Assembly (NCBI RefSeq): GCF_002019735.1
Contig: NZ_KV917378.1
Coordinates: forward strand, 3,188,869-3,252,868
DNA: 64,000 nucleotides
Direction of reading: 5' to 3'
DNA from: Salipaludibacillus agaradhaerens
GTDB taxonomy: Bacteria > Bacillota > Bacilli > Bacillales > Salisediminibacteriaceae
The position numbers and the translations under genes were made by a program. Positions 8,313-17,949 of the stretch are shown here, piece after piece (position 1 is the stretch's first letter; each line of letters begins with the position of its first letter). A model generated the notes under the pieces. The model had not been told where the DNA came from and did no database searches. It saw nothing but the letters and a program-made list of their open reading frames with translations.

Positions 8313-8426
8313 GTGATGTCTTTTTTTGACGAGATAACGAGATGAAGAACGATATGTATGAGGTTGAATGAAAGGATAGATGAGTCAAAAGAAAATTGGT
8401 TGACATTATGATAAGAGGTGATTGAA

Positions 8427-9263
8427 ATGAGTATTTGGTTTACAGAAAAACAGACAGAGCATTTTGGCATAACGGCGAAAATTAAACGGACGTACGTCAG
8501 TGAAAAAACGCCTTATCAGCAGCTTGATATGGTGGAAACAGAAGAGTTCGGCAATATGCTGTTACTGGATGGCATGGTGATGACGACTGAAAGAGATGAA
8601 TTCGTCTATCACGAAATGGTAGCCCATGTCCCCCTCCATACTCACCCGAATCCAGAAAACGTTCTCGTTGTAGGTGGTGGGGACGGTGGTGTGATACGTG
8701 AAATTCTCAAACACCCAGAAGTAAAGAAAGCCACTCTCGTGGAGATTGATGGTAAAGTTATCGAATATTCTAAAGAGTTTCTACCGAGTATTGCTGGTAA
8801 ATTGGATGATCCTCGTGTAGAGGTGAAAGTGGCAGATGGATTCATGCATATTGCAGAAAGTGATGCCGTATATGATGTGATCATGGTTGATTCAACGGAA
8901 CCTGTCGGACCAGCTGTGAATTTGTTTACAAAAGGGTTTTATGAAGGCATTGCCAAAGCGTTGAAAGAAGACGGCTTGTTCGTTGCTCAAACGGACAATC
9001 CATGGTTTCATCAAGACTTAATTCGTAACGCGTACCGTGATGTCTCAGAAACATTTCCCGTCACACGCCTTTATACGGCCAATATTCCCACATATCCAAG
9101 TGGATTGTGGACATTTACGTTAGGGTCAAAGAAACATGATCCGTTACATGTGGCTGAGGAGCGCTTTCGCTTTCATGATATCGATACAAAATACTACACA
9201 AAAGATATCCACAAGGCGTCCTTCGTATTACCTAAATTTGTAGCTGACTTAACGGAAGCTTAA
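8427..9263 (+). CDS. speE: Spermidine synthase (polyamine aminopropyltransferase)
   Basis: This 278-residue enzyme transfers an aminopropyl group from decarboxylated S-adenosylmethionine to putrescine. It shows the SAM-like nucleotide-binding loop GGGDGG (residues 83-88), the acidic VEIDGKVIE segment (104-112) and [11 protein letters not shown] with the catalytic Asp155. Length is normal. The ATG at 8427 follows AAGAGGTGATTGAA; a GTG nine bases earlier overlaps that site and is unlikely. speB starts 16 bases after the stop, forming the agmatine-to-spermidine operon in the same order as B. subtilis. Confidence 0.93.
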   Translation: MSIWFTEKQTEHFGITAKIKRTYVSEKTPYQQLDMVETEEFGNMLLLDGMVMTTERDEFVYHEMVAHVPLHTHPNPENVLVVGGGDGGVIREILKHPEVKKATLVEIDGKVIEYSKEFLPSIAGKLDDPRVEVKVADGFMHIAESDAVYDVIMVDSTEPVGPAVNLFTKGFYEGIAKALKEDGLFVAQTDNPWFHQDLIRNAYRDVSETFPVTRLYTANIPTYPSGLWTFTLGSKKHDPLHVAEERFRFHDIDTKYYTKDIHKASFVLPKFVADLTEA

Positions 9264-9279
9264 CAGGAGGACATGAGTC

Positions 9280-10155
9280 ATGTATTTTGATGAAGGCTAT
9301 TCAGGGCGAAAATTTATTATGGCGGATAAAACATATGAAGAAAGCCAGATCGTCATGTTTGGGATACCGATGGACTATACAGTTAGTTTTCGGCCAGGTT
9401 CACGTTTTGGCCCTAATCGTATTAGAGAAGCATCTATTGGGCTAGAAGAGTACAGTGTTTATTTAGATAAGCATTTAGAAGAACTAGCTGTTCACGATGC
9501 TGGGGATATGCTTTTGCCATTTGGAAATGCAGCCCGCAGTTTAGATATGATTGAAGGTTACGCAGATCAGCTGCTAGAGGATGGTAAGTTTATCGTTGGT
9601 CTTGGAGGCGAACACTTAGTGTCATGGCCTGTTATGCGTGCCGTCTTCAAAAGACATCCAAATTTAGCAATCATTCATATTGATGCCCATGCGGACTTGC
9701 GGGAATCCTACGAAGGGGAAGTGCTATCCCATTCCACACCCATTCGTAAAGTGTGTGAGTTAATTGGTGCTGAGAATGTTTATTCATTCGGCATCCGTTC
9801 AGGTATGAGAGAAGAATTCCACTATGCTCAAGAATCGGGTATGCATATGAGTAAATTTACAGTAGCAGAACCGCTGAAGGCCGTGCTTCCTAGCTTAGCG
9901 GGACGCCCCGTGTATGTTACGATAGATATTGATGTCCTTGATCCAGCTTATGCCCCTGGCACAGGAACAGCAGAAGCTGGGGGGATTTCATCAACAGAAT
10001 TATTAGAGGCTATCCATGCCATTGCTGGCTCTGAAGTGACAGTCGTGGGTTGTGACCTCGTTGAAGTGGCCCCAGTCTATGACCATGCTGAAAAAACGGC
10101 GATTGCTGCAAGTAAATTTTTAAGAGAAATGATGTTAGGTTTTCCTAAACCTTAA
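9280..10155 (+). CDS. speB: Agmatinase (agmatine ureohydrolase)
   Basis: This 291-residue ureohydrolase converts agmatine to putrescine and urea, supplying the substrate of SpeE. The dinuclear Mn site is complete: GGEH (His112), HIDAHAD (Asp135, His137, Asp139) and IDIDVLDP (Asp216, Asp218). Arginase and formiminoglutamase share this fold, but the gene pairing with speE and the length support agmatinase. The ATG follows AGGAGGACATGAGTC. A terminator follows the stop by a few bases, closing the operon. Confidence 0.93.
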   Translation: MYFDEGYSGRKFIMADKTYEESQIVMFGIPMDYTVSFRPGSRFGPNRIREASIGLEEYSVYLDKHLEELAVHDAGDMLLPFGNAARSLDMIEGYADQLLEDGKFIVGLGGEHLVSWPVMRAVFKRHPNLAIIHIDAHADLRESYEGEVLSHSTPIRKVCELIGAENVYSFGIRSGMREEFHYAQESGMHMSKFTVAEPLKAVLPSLAGRPVYVTIDIDVLDPAYAPGTGTAEAGGISSTELLEAIHAIAGSEVTVVGCDLVEVAPVYDHAEKTAIAASKFLREMMLGFPKP

Positions 10156-10159
10156 CCGT

Positions 10160-10204
10160 CAGCCCTTTTATGGCTTACCATGGCCTTAGAAGGGCTGTTT
10201 TAAG
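10160..10204 (+). terminator. Terminator of speE-speB
   Basis: CAGCCCTT pairs with AAGGGCTG, followed by TTTTAAG, starting five bases after the speB stop. Confidence 0.8.
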
Positions 10205-10268
10205 TGTGTTGAATCAATTTCATAATGACGTTTCATGAGCAATAAAACGACTAAATCTATCTATTAGA

Positions 10269-10429
10269 TTTATCAGAAAAAACCGTCCGAAACCTTCTAG
10301 CTCAAGATAGGAGCAAGAGCGACATCTATTTAGGCGTAAGCTAACGGCCGCTAATGTCTTGATTAACGCAATTAATAATCAGTGGGAGAAGAATGGAAAT
10401 GCCCACTAACCGTCCGAAGTGAGGACGGC
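10269..10429 (+). repeat. Type I dispersed repeat, altered 3' end
   Basis: This starts TTTATCAGAAAAAACCGTCC and follows the family to CCCACTAAC. The usual GATTGAAGGTTC end is replaced by a small hairpin, CCGTCC with GGACGG (10411-10429). The rest of the 10205-10672 gap holds only the ywiB promoter. Confidence 0.75.
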
Positions 10430-10601
10430 CACATTCATAATTATCTTATTTTGAATGATGGGATTCCGTTGTGTTAGCTAAGACATAGTCATTATGACCA
10501 TATTTCTTTCGGAGAGTTTGTCATGTAACTGAGGTACGATGTACTCTCATTCATTTGTCTGTCGGGTTTTAGTCATAAAGGCGAAATCCCTTTAAAATGG
10601 C

Positions 10602-10631
10602 TTGAACGGTAGGTTCTATTTTCGTTATAAT
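10602..10631 (+). promoter_or_regulatory. Sigma-A promoter of ywiB-argS
   Basis: TTGAAC (10602-10607), an 18-bp spacer and TATAAT (10626-10631). Confidence 0.7.
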
Positions 10632-10672
10632 AGTAGAGTTATTAAATGGAGATAAAAGGAGAATGTAAGCTT

Positions 10673-11110
10673 ATGCCTTCAACGGGATCGACTGTCTTAA
10701 TAACCATTCATACGACAGTTAAAGATGGGAAACGCAAAGAGGTTCATAAAATGGAGGCATCAGGTCGTCTATTCCAGCGTGGTCATATCCTTGTATTGCG
10801 TTTTACAGAACCGAGAGAGGAAGGGCAGGAGAGGACGACAGATCAGACCATTAAACTTAGTGATGGCCAAATGCTCGTTCAGCGAAAAGGGGCTATTACG
10901 ATGAATCAACGGTTTATCCCTGGCACGGAAACAGAAGGAACCTATCACAGCTTATATGGCCCGTTGGCGATGCGGACATCAACATCGGAGGTTACCTATG
11001 ACTGGGATGAGATAGCGGGTGAAGGTGACATTCATCTTCGGTACGGGCTAGTCATGCAAGGAGCAAGTACGGGAAGTTATCATATGCACGTGGAAATTAA
11101 GGAGGTATAG
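10673..11110 (+). CDS. ywiB: DUF1934 family protein (YwiB)
   Basis: This encodes 145 residues of the DUF1934 family, a calycin-like beta-barrel of unknown function always found just before argS in Bacillus. Features include alternating beta-strand pattern and the [15 protein letters not shown] segment. An in-frame ATG at 10646 would add nine residues (MEIKGECKL) but overlaps the AAAGGAG site that serves the ATG at 10673; alignment with B. subtilis YwiB also favours the later start. argS begins four bases after the stop, and the two share one promoter. Confidence 0.82.
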   Translation: MPSTGSTVLITIHTTVKDGKRKEVHKMEASGRLFQRGHILVLRFTEPREEGQERTTDQTIKLSDGQMLVQRKGAITMNQRFIPGTETEGTYHSLYGPLAMRTSTSEVTYDWDEIAGEGDIHLRYGLVMQGASTGSYHMHVEIKEV

Positions 11111-11114
11111 ATAT

Positions 11115-12782
11115 ATGAGTCAAGTGGAGCAATTGAAAGAAGGCTTAAAAAAGGAATTAGCTGAAGCTACTGTTCGAGCTGGCCTCGCTTCAATTGAAGA
11201 GCTGCCAGAGATCGTTATAGAGACACCTAAAGACAAAACCCATGGCGATTTTGCGACTAACTTAGCGATGCAGTTGGCACGAGTAGCTAAAAAAGCACCT
11301 AAAATGATAGCGGAGGATATTGTAGCTCATTTTAATTATGAAACAGCGTCTGTAGAGAAACTTGATATTGCAGGACCAGGGTTCATTAACTTTTTTATGA
11401 AAAAAGATTATTTGACTGAGATCGTCAGTACCGTGCTAGAACAAAAAGACGATTTTGGAAGCACGAATGTAGGGAATGGGAAGAAAATTCAAGTGGAGTT
11501 CGTCTCCGCGAATCCAACAGGGACCCTTCATTTAGGACACGCAAGAGGGGCCGCAGTTGGCGACTCTCTATGCAACATATTAGAAAAAGCCGGTTATGAC
11601 GTGGCGAGAGAATATTACATTAATGATGCAGGTAATCAAATTGATAATCTCGCATTATCCCTTGAAGCACGTTATCTTCAAGAGCTTGGTGAAGATGCGG
11701 CAATGCCAGAGGATGGCTATCAAGGTAAAGACATTATCGGCTTTGCTAAAGAGATTGTTGACACATATAATGACCGCTTTAAAACGAGCGACCGTGAAGA
11801 AAGACTCGCCTTTTTCCGTGAATATGGTCTTAAGCGTGAATTAGACAAGCTCAAAAAGGATTTGGCTGATTTTAGAGTGAATTTTGATAACTGGTTTTCT
11901 GAGACGTCGTTATACGAGGATGGTAAAGTAGAACTTATCTTGGAAGATTTGAAAAAGAAGGGTAAAACGTACGAAAAGGAAGGAGCCATTTGGTTCCAGT
12001 CCACTGAGTACGGTGATGATAAAGACCGTGTTCTTGTAAAAAGTGATGGTTCTTACACGTATCTAACGCCTGATATTTCTTATCATAAAGATAAATTTTC
12101 TCGTGGATTTGATGAATTAATTAATATTTGGGGAGCGGATCATCACGGATATATTCCGCGGATGAAAGCGGCTGTTCAAGCGATGGGCTATGATGAAGAT
12201 CAGCTGGGTGTGCAAATTATTCAAATGGTGAACTTATTTGAAAATGGAGAAAAAGTGAAAATGAGTAAGCGAACAGGCAAAGCGGTTACAATGCGTGATC
12301 TTATGGAAGAGGTAGGGATTGATGCAACTCGTTATTTCTTTGCCATGCGTGCTGCTGATACCCATTTAGACTTCGATCTAGACTTAGCTAAGTCCCAATC
12401 CAATGAAAACCCAGTATTTTATGTTCAATATGCCCATGCGCGTATTTGCAGCATGCTACGACAGGCAATCGATAAGGGCTATACAACAGGGTCATCAAGT
12501 GACTTAAGTCTGTTGACAGCTGAAAAAGAACAGGATCTTATGAAAAAATTAGGTGAGTTTCCTGAAGCGGTAGCTGATGCAGCGACCCGTCGTTCACCAC
12601 ACCGCATCACTCATTACGTGCATGAGCTTGCTCAAGCGTTACATAGCTTTTACAACGCTGAAAAAGTCATAAACGAAAATGAGGCACTGACGAATGCACG
12701 TCTATCTCTTATGGAAGCTGTTAGGCTGACATTGAGAAACGGGCTTGCCCTTGTAGGTGTTGAAGCACCTGAAAAAATGTAA
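11115..12782 (+). CDS. argS: Arginyl-tRNA synthetase
   Basis: This 555-residue class I aminoacyl-tRNA synthetase charges tRNA-Arg. It has the N-terminal additional domain (about 1-110), the HIGH-type signature HLGH at 139-142 in the [14 protein letters not shown] context, the KMSKS-type KMSKR at 382-386 and the all-alpha anticodon-binding DALR domain at the end. Length is typical. The start follows AAGGAGGTATAGATAT. No T-box leader is seen upstream of the operon, so control is through the ywiB promoter. A strong terminator follows. Confidence 0.95.
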   Translation: MSQVEQLKEGLKKELAEATVRAGLASIEELPEIVIETPKDKTHGDFATNLAMQLARVAKKAPKMIAEDIVAHFNYETASVEKLDIAGPGFINFFMKKDYLTEIVSTVLEQKDDFGSTNVGNGKKIQVEFVSANPTGTLHLGHARGAAVGDSLCNILEKAGYDVAREYYINDAGNQIDNLALSLEARYLQELGEDAAMPEDGYQGKDIIGFAKEIVDTYNDRFKTSDREERLAFFREYGLKRELDKLKKDLADFRVNFDNWFSETSLYEDGKVELILEDLKKKGKTYEKEGAIWFQSTEYGDDKDRVLVKSDGSYTYLTPDISYHKDKFSRGFDELINIWGADHHGYIPRMKAAVQAMGYDEDQLGVQIIQMVNLFENGEKVKMSKRTGKAVTMRDLMEEVGIDATRYFFAMRAADTHLDFDLDLAKSQSNENPVFYVQYAHARICSMLRQAIDKGYTTGSSSDLSLLTAEKEQDLMKKLGEFPEAVADAATRRSPHRITHYVHELAQALHSFYNAEKVINENEALTNARLSLMEAVRLTLRNGLALVGVEAPEKM

Positions 12783-12806
12783 TCATTATCAGTATCTTAC
12801 AAAGAG

Positions 12807-12836
12807 CTGTTGAGAAAAATCTCAACAGTTTTTTTT
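12807..12836 (+). terminator. Terminator of ywiB-argS
   Basis: CTGTTGAGA pairs with TCTCAACAG over 9 bp around four A, followed by eight T. Confidence 0.92.
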
Positions 12837-12948
12837 GAATTAAATGTTGTGATGACAAAGCTTACGAGCAACTATGTGCTGAGTGACTCAATTAAGTAAC
12901 AAAAGAACGATTCAAGGTGGGCAAACAGTATGAGAAAATCAAGGTATG

Positions 12949-13058
12949 TTTATCACAAGTAAGCGTTGTGAAACGCCTGGCTCAAAAGTGAGATGGGTGG
13001 TAAATCTATTGTGGTGGATGCTAACAGCTGCTAAAGTCGTCATTGAAGGATCATTTTA
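12949..13058 (+). repeat. Type I dispersed repeat, copy lacking the 3' hairpin
   Basis: This starts TTTATCACAAGTAAGCGT, keeps the CTGGCTCAAAA and GATGCTAACAGCTGCTAA blocks and jumps to ATTGAAGGATCATTTTA, losing the CAATCAGTGGG hairpin. Nothing else is evident in the 12837-13243 gap. Confidence 0.65.
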
Positions 13059-13243
13059 TTTCGTTTTAGGCAAAAAACTAACACTGTAGTTGTAAAGAAA
13101 TATGACTAATGTGAGAAAAATTCATCAAATATCTGGATGTACGTACCTCTTTCTGTTAGGATATAAATGTTGGTTTTAATACACACTATGAATGGATGAC
13201 TATTCTAGCTAGATGCGTTATCTTTAAAAAGAAGGTGAAGGAT

Positions 13244-13414
13244 ATGCAAGAAGTTATTTTAGCTTTAGTAGCAGGACTCGTTGTTGGTTTCCTTTTTGGC
13301 TTAATCAAACTACCTATTCCGGCGCCACCAGCATTAGCAGGGGTGATGGGGATATTTGGTGTATATTTAGGTTATAAGTTATTCCAATGGGTGACGGCAT
13401 CATTTTTCGGATAA
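13244..13414 (+). CDS. XapX-domain (DUF1427) small membrane protein
   Basis: This encodes 56 residues that are almost entirely two hydrophobic segments (about 5-22 and 31-50) around a LPIPAPPALAG turn, the signature of XapX/DUF1427 proteins found with nucleoside or small-molecule transporters. The function is unknown. The ATG at 13244 has GAAGGTGAAGGAT upstream; an in-frame ATG at 13196 gives a non-conserved, basic extension. The hydrolase gene downstream starts 56 bases on and could be co-transcribed. Confidence 0.75.
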   Translation: MQEVILALVAGLVVGFLFGLIKLPIPAPPALAGVMGIFGVYLGYKLFQWVTASFFG

Positions 13415-13470
13415 ATAATTAAAATTAGCACATGCTACCTCTATCAGTTAAAGTGAGTGGAGGAAAGCAT

Positions 13471-14247
13471 ATGCCATGGACGAAAGATCGACATCAAGCA
13501 GCTATATATTTTGAAAAGGAGGGGAGAGGTGTTCCGCTCCTTTTTGTGCATCCTCCTGCGATGGGGCATGTCACTTTTCGCAGACAAAAAAATGGTCTAT
13601 CAAAAAAGTTTAAAGTCTTAACTTTGGATCTTCGTGGGAATGGGCGAAGCGGAAACGATGACACCCCCCTTTCGATGGAACTACTTGCCGAAGATGTGAT
13701 AAGGGTACTAGATGCAGCTAGAGTAAAGCGGGCATTTATTTGCGGCTATTCAAATGGAGGATCTATTGTTCAAGAAGTGGCTATACGTTACCCTGACAGA
13801 GTGTGTGGCATTATTTTGCTTGGTGGGTTCTCCGAAGTCAATAGTTTTTTATTACGAAACGAATTTCGTGCGGGCATACTGGCAGCTAAAGCAAAACAAA
13901 TGACGTTGATTAGCCGTGTATTAGCAGTAGCTCATGAACGTGATAGCGAGAAAAAACGGCAACTAAGACATTATATTCGTAAGATGTCTCCGTCTGTTCT
14001 TGAAGAATATTATCGGCTAGGCTTAGCCTATAAATCAACCGAGAGACTAGAGTGTATCTATTGTCCTGTCCTCCTCCTTTATGGCAGGAGAGATGATTAC
14101 GTTCATCATTACCGACATCTTTTTCATAATAACGTGACGGGGCCAGTGGAACAAGTCCTAGTAGATGATGTTGGCCACCAGCTCCCGACGAAAAAGGCAT
14201 CAGCTGTCCAACAAGTTATAACACGGTTTATACTGCAATATCGCTAA
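13471..14247 (+). CDS. Alpha/beta hydrolase
   Basis: This 258-residue protein has the alpha/beta-hydrolase fold: an oxyanion segment VHPPAMG (26-32), DLRGNGRSG, the nucleophile elbow GYSNGG (Ser94), a late Asp in YGRRDD and the His of VDDVGHQLP. The substrate cannot be inferred; such proteins include esterases, lactonases and haloperoxidase-like enzymes. The ATG at 13471 has GGAGGAAAGC upstream and is preferred over the frame's earlier ATG at 13432. It ends 10 bases before the convergent P-type ATPase, with no clear terminator between. Confidence 0.82.
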   Translation: MPWTKDRHQAAIYFEKEGRGVPLLFVHPPAMGHVTFRRQKNGLSKKFKVLTLDLRGNGRSGNDDTPLSMELLAEDVIRVLDAARVKRAFICGYSNGGSIVQEVAIRYPDRVCGIILLGGFSEVNSFLLRNEFRAGILAAKAKQMTLISRVLAVAHERDSEKKRQLRHYIRKMSPSVLEEYYRLGLAYKSTERLECIYCPVLLLYGRRDDYVHHYRHLFHNNVTGPVEQVLVDDVGHQLPTKKASAVQQVITRFILQYR

Positions 14248-14257
14248 AGGCTTTCAG

Positions 14258-16207
14258 TTAAAATTTTAATAAACGAAGACCGTTTAAGATAACGAGAATC
14301 GTACTTCCTTCATGTCCTAATACACCAATAGGAAGGGAGAGCCCTTGAGTAAAATTAGTGATGAGAAGCGCTATGATGACAGAGACAGAGAAAATAAGGT
14401 TTTGAGTAATAATGCGATTTAATTTCTTGGAGAGCTGGTAAGAGAATGCTATTTTTTTTAGCTCACTTTTCATAAGGACCATATCGGCAGTATCTATTGC
14501 CACATCAGTACCACAGCCCATCGCTATGCCAATATCCGCTTTAGCCATTGCAGGAGCGTCATTGACGCCATCTCCAACCATAACAATAGGTCCATATGTT
14601 TCTTTTAACTGGGTGATCTTCTTGACTTTATCAGCAGGTAAACAGGAAGATATCCAGTCGCCCACACCAGCTTCTTTAGCAATTGCTTGTGCGGTTGTTT
14701 CCTGATCCCCGGTGATCATAATCGTTTGAAGCCCTTGGCTCTCCAGGTAGTTAACAAGCTCTTGTGCGTCCTCACGAATGGCATCTTTAATAGCTATTAA
14801 ACCAATTATCTGGGTATTTCTAGCAATATAAACGAGCGTTTTTCCTTCGTTTTCCCACTTGTTTGTAAGCTCTGTCAGTTCTTCTGTGAGGGCCGTTTCT
14901 TTTTCCTTTTTAAGCGACGTCATCAATTTATAGTTGCCAATTGCCCACTGATCTTGGCCGATAGAGCCGACTATTCCAAACCCAGTCATATCTTGACTCG
15001 AAGAGATAGTCACCTGTTGGTGTGTACCATTCTTTTCACAAAAAGTGACGATAGCTTTAGCTAAAGGATGATTTGATTGTTGTTCAAGGGCGATCACGTA
15101 AGGCGTAATATCTTCTGGAAGAGAACAAAACCAATTGGTCACCTTAGGCTTTCCTTCTGTAATGGTCCCTGTTTTATCAAAGGCTACGACAGCTGTTTTA
15201 GATAACTGCTCTAGATATGTTCCACCTTTCATGAGGATACCTCGCCGTGCCCCATTAGATATAGCAGAGAGAAGGGCAGGCATTATAGAAGCGACGACGG
15301 CACAAGGAGAGGCAACCACGAGAAACACCATTGCCTTGTAAAAAGTCTCTTGAAAGGGAGTGTTAAAAGCAAGAGGCGGTAAGACAAGCATGATGGCCAT
15401 TCCTAAAAGCACTGCTATCACATACGGGCCTTCTATTTTCTCAATGAATAACTGGGTAGGGGGACGACTAGCTTTCGCTTGCTCCACAAGCTTGATCATT
15501 TTTTGAAAAAGTGTGTCGGCATTTTCCTTCATCACCTCAACCATGATAGGGCCACTTCCATTCATTGTACCGGTATAGACATCATCTCCTTCTTGTTTAC
15601 TTACAGAGAGTGGTTCTCCTGTAATAGGTGCTTCATCTATGACCGTTTCACCACGAATGACCTTCCCATCAGCAGGAACCCTTTCACCACTACGTATTAG
15701 AATCGTATCACCTATTGCTAAATCTTCGACAGAGACAGTCATAGTTCTTCCATCGTTAAGCCACTTGTTCGCTTCTAAAGGAGCCATTTCTACAAGCTTT
15801 GACAAGTCTTTTTTGCTTTTGTCCCACGTGTAAGTTTCTAAAGCACCACTTAATGAAAAGATAAAAATTAAGATTGCCCCTTCGTTCCAATATCCGATTG
15901 AAGCGGCCCCCAGTGCAGCAAGAATCATCAAAATTTCCACGTTAAAAGCCCGTTCATTCACTAAGTCTGTAATCCCTTCTCTTGCTTTGTAAAACCCACC
16001 TATTACGTAGGAGAGGACGTAACTTAATAACGCAACAAATTGCCAAAGGCTCCCTTCATACAGATCAGCGAGCATGGCGATCAGAAGACAGGCACCGCCT
16101 AAAAGTGACAGTGTTAGCTGTCGATGTGTGAACGCACTGGTCAAGCATTTTATCATGTAATCAATAGGGACTTGTGAGTCTTTTTTAAGAGATGTGCCTA
16201 ATTTCAT
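14258..16207 (-). CDS. Heavy-metal-transporting P1B-type ATPase
   Basis: This 649-residue membrane pump has all P-type hallmarks: TGEP (196-199, actuator), the metal-site SPC at 300-302 in transmembrane helix 6, DKTGT with phosphorylated Asp344, SNHPLAK (nucleotide site) and GDGVNDAP. It has no N-terminal CxxC metal-binding domain. The arrangement resembles B. subtilis ZosA (zinc uptake) and CadA-type Zn/Cd/Co pumps; direction and metal are not decided by sequence. The start at 16207 follows AAAGGATGATGATTAC; an earlier ATG at 16240 has a weaker site. A leader with a 12-bp hairpin precedes it. Confidence 0.88.
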   Translation of the reverse strand: MKLGTSLKKDSQVPIDYMIKCLTSAFTHRQLTLSLLGGACLLIAMLADLYEGSLWQFVALLSYVLSYVIGGFYKAREGITDLVNERAFNVEILMILAALGAASIGYWNEGAILIFIFSLSGALETYTWDKSKKDLSKLVEMAPLEANKWLNDGRTMTVSVEDLAIGDTILIRSGERVPADGKVIRGETVIDEAPITGEPLSVSKQEGDDVYTGTMNGSGPIMVEVMKENADTLFQKMIKLVEQAKASRPPTQLFIEKIEGPYVIAVLLGMAIMLVLPPLAFNTPFQETFYKAMVFLVVASPCAVVASIMPALLSAISNGARRGILMKGGTYLEQLSKTAVVAFDKTGTITEGKPKVTNWFCSLPEDITPYVIALEQQSNHPLAKAIVTFCEKNGTHQQVTISSSQDMTGFGIVGSIGQDQWAIGNYKLMTSLKKEKETALTEELTELTNKWENEGKTLVYIARNTQIIGLIAIKDAIREDAQELVNYLESQGLQTIMITGDQETTAQAIAKEAGVGDWISSCLPADKVKKITQLKETYGPIVMVGDGVNDAPAMAKADIGIAMGCGTDVAIDTADMVLMKSELKKIAFSYQLSKKLNRIITQNLIFSVSVIIALLITNFTQGLSLPIGVLGHEGSTILVILNGLRLLKF

Positions 16208-16270
16208 GTAATCATCATCCTTTCTAATTGATAAAGACATTCATCGTCATTTGCCCCTTAAACGCAGAAA

Positions 16271-16297
16271 TTGCTGCCACCCCATGGGTGACAGCAA
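16271..16297 (-). promoter_or_regulatory. Leader hairpin before the heavy-metal ATPase
   Basis: On the minus strand TTGCTGTCACCC pairs with GGGTGGCAGCAA over 12 bp with one G-U and a three-base loop. It lies 64 bases before the ATPase start and about 55 bases after a TATAAT (16352-16357, minus strand), so it should be in the leader RNA. Confidence 0.5.
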
Positions 16298-16460
16298 AAA
16301 ATAAGCGCTCAAAAGACCTTGAATTAATACCTATATAAAGTTGTTAACACCATTATATGCTGAATGTTTAAAAATGGGAATCTTTTTTTGAGATGTTGCA
16401 TCAGATAACGAGAATGGGAGGAGGATGATTATTAGAAAATGGCGACGAGACTAACGTTTG

Positions 16461-16508
16461 AAAAAGGCAGAATCCTCTAAATCTGTAGGGACAGCGGAAG
16501 GATTCTGC
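16461..16508 (-). terminator. Terminator of the cardiolipin synthase gene
   Basis: On the minus strand GCAGAATCCT pairs with AGGATTCTGC (10 bp) around a loop with its own short CTGT/ACAG stem, followed by CTTTTTC. Confidence 0.75.
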
Positions 16509-16566
16509 AAGGTAGCGAGAACACTTTCAAAGCAGGATGAATTGGGCTTTTTAGTGTCTTTTCAAC

Positions 16567-17766
16567 CTATAAAAAGTAAGAGATTAAGGTGGCCAATTTT
16601 TCTTTTGTTTTTTCCCACAAAGAGCGGTTTTGAACATGCGCCATCGTAATTGGCTCAGAGCTTTCAATTAGATCCTTCTCGATCTCAGCCTTCGCGTCAC
16701 GTGTCCATTCTGAATCCTCAATGAAGCAATTAATTTCTTTATTAATAAAGAAGCTTCTTTTATCAAAATTTGACGTGCCGATACATATTAAAGCATCATC
16801 TACAATAATCACTTTGGCGTGATAAAATCCCTCATAAAATTGGTGAAAATGCACACCAGCCTGGAGTAAAGCAGGGAAATAAGGATAGGCAGCGTCCTTT
16901 ACAAGTGGGTGATCCGGGTATTTAGGGAGGAGAACGTTAATCTCCATCCCTTTTTCTGCAAGATCAATCAATTTAGCAGTCAGTGATTTATCAGGAATAA
17001 AATAAGGCGTGCCAATAAAGATGGACTTCTCAGCTTTGTCAAGCATGCCATGGATGGACTCAATTACGTGTGAGCCATCAGTGGTAACCATAGTGAGAGA
17101 TGTCGGTCCTGCTTTAAGTGTTTTGCTAGTTAATGGCTCAAGAGACAATAAGTCATTAGAGGCAGTGTTCCAATCTTTTACGAATTGTTGTTGAAGATCC
17201 TGACACGCCTCACCTTGTATGTACAAATGATAGTCACGCCAGCGGCCCTTTTTAGGATCCCGACCTAAGTATTCATCGCCTACATTGTAACCGCCTATAT
17301 ACCCATGTTCACCATCAATAATAGATACTTTTCTATGGTTTCGTTTATTGATAGAGTAAAAAAGAAAGGGGAAAGCAGGTACGTTTGTTATAGCTACTTG
17401 AACACCGGCTTTTTTTAAAGAGGCTTTCTCTTTACGTGAAATATGATCGCCACCCCAGTCAACGAGTAAGCGAACGTCTATCCCTTGCTGAGCTTTTTGT
17501 TTAAAGAGATCAAGAAATTTCTGCCCGATATGATCACTGCGAAAAATAAAGAATTGAATATGTATATGGTGGTGGGCTTTATCAATCGTACTTAGCATGT
17601 GATCAAATAATGAATCACCGTGTGTAAATAAAACAGCTTGACTTTTTCGAATGACACCGTCTTTATATGGTGATAAGGTAGAGCGTTGGCGCTTTGTTCC
17701 TAGTATTAAATCAACCGTTATCCATGTAACGAGAAGGAGACATACAATAAAGATGTATAGCCACAT
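16567..17766 (-). CDS. Cardiolipin synthase-type phospholipase D (YwjE-like)
   Basis: This 399-residue membrane-anchored enzyme (hydrophobic residues 1-22) carries two HKD phospholipase D motifs: HRKVSIIDGEHGYIGG (His144, Lys146, Asp151) and HAKVIIVDDALICIGTSN further on. Such enzymes condense phosphatidylglycerol to cardiolipin. B. subtilis has a minor synthase, ywjE/clsB, at this same place beside fadF. The usual two-transmembrane N-terminus of major ClsA is absent (only one segment), which supports the minor-synthase assignment. The ATG at 17766 is preferred; a TTG four codons earlier is possible. The gene is divergent from fadF. Confidence 0.8.
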   Translation of the reverse strand: MWLYIFIVCLLLVTWITVDLILGTKRQRSTLSPYKDGVIRKSQAVLFTHGDSLFDHMLSTIDKAHHHIHIQFFIFRSDHIGQKFLDLFKQKAQQGIDVRLLVDWGGDHISRKEKASLKKAGVQVAITNVPAFPFLFYSINKRNHRKVSIIDGEHGYIGGYNVGDEYLGRDPKKGRWRDYHLYIQGEACQDLQQQFVKDWNTASNDLLSLEPLTSKTLKAGPTSLTMVTTDGSHVIESIHGMLDKAEKSIFIGTPYFIPDKSLTAKLIDLAEKGMEINVLLPKYPDHPLVKDAAYPYFPALLQAGVHFHQFYEGFYHAKVIIVDDALICIGTSNFDKRSFFINKEINCFIEDSEWTRDAKAEIEKDLIESSEPITMAHVQNRSLWEKTKEKLATLISYFL

Positions 17767-17861
17767 AACTGTTCCCAACTTTCGTATATAAATGTATCAT
17801 TACTATTCCCAGAAGAAGATAGGACAATGCAAGTAATTTAGTATATCTACAATAAATTAAA

Positions 17862-17899
17862 TGAATGAGTATTCATTCATGGTGTTTTTGTGCTATACT
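17862..17899 (+). promoter_or_regulatory. fadF promoter with FadR operator
   Basis: TGAATGAGTATTCATTCA (17862-17879) matches the B. subtilis FadR box TGAATGAMTANTCATTCA except for one position. The -10 TATACT lies at 17894-17899, so the operator covers the -35 region and bound FadR should block transcription until long-chain acyl-CoA releases it. Confidence 0.85.
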
Positions 17900-17949
17900 A
17901 AAAGAACAATTTAACCAAGGAGAATAACTAATTAAAAGGGGATGGTTGT

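Noticed and set aside
16458-16649. A 63-codon plus-strand frame beside the cardiolipin synthase gene.
   Set aside because: It covers that gene's terminator hairpin and 3' end; no independent support.
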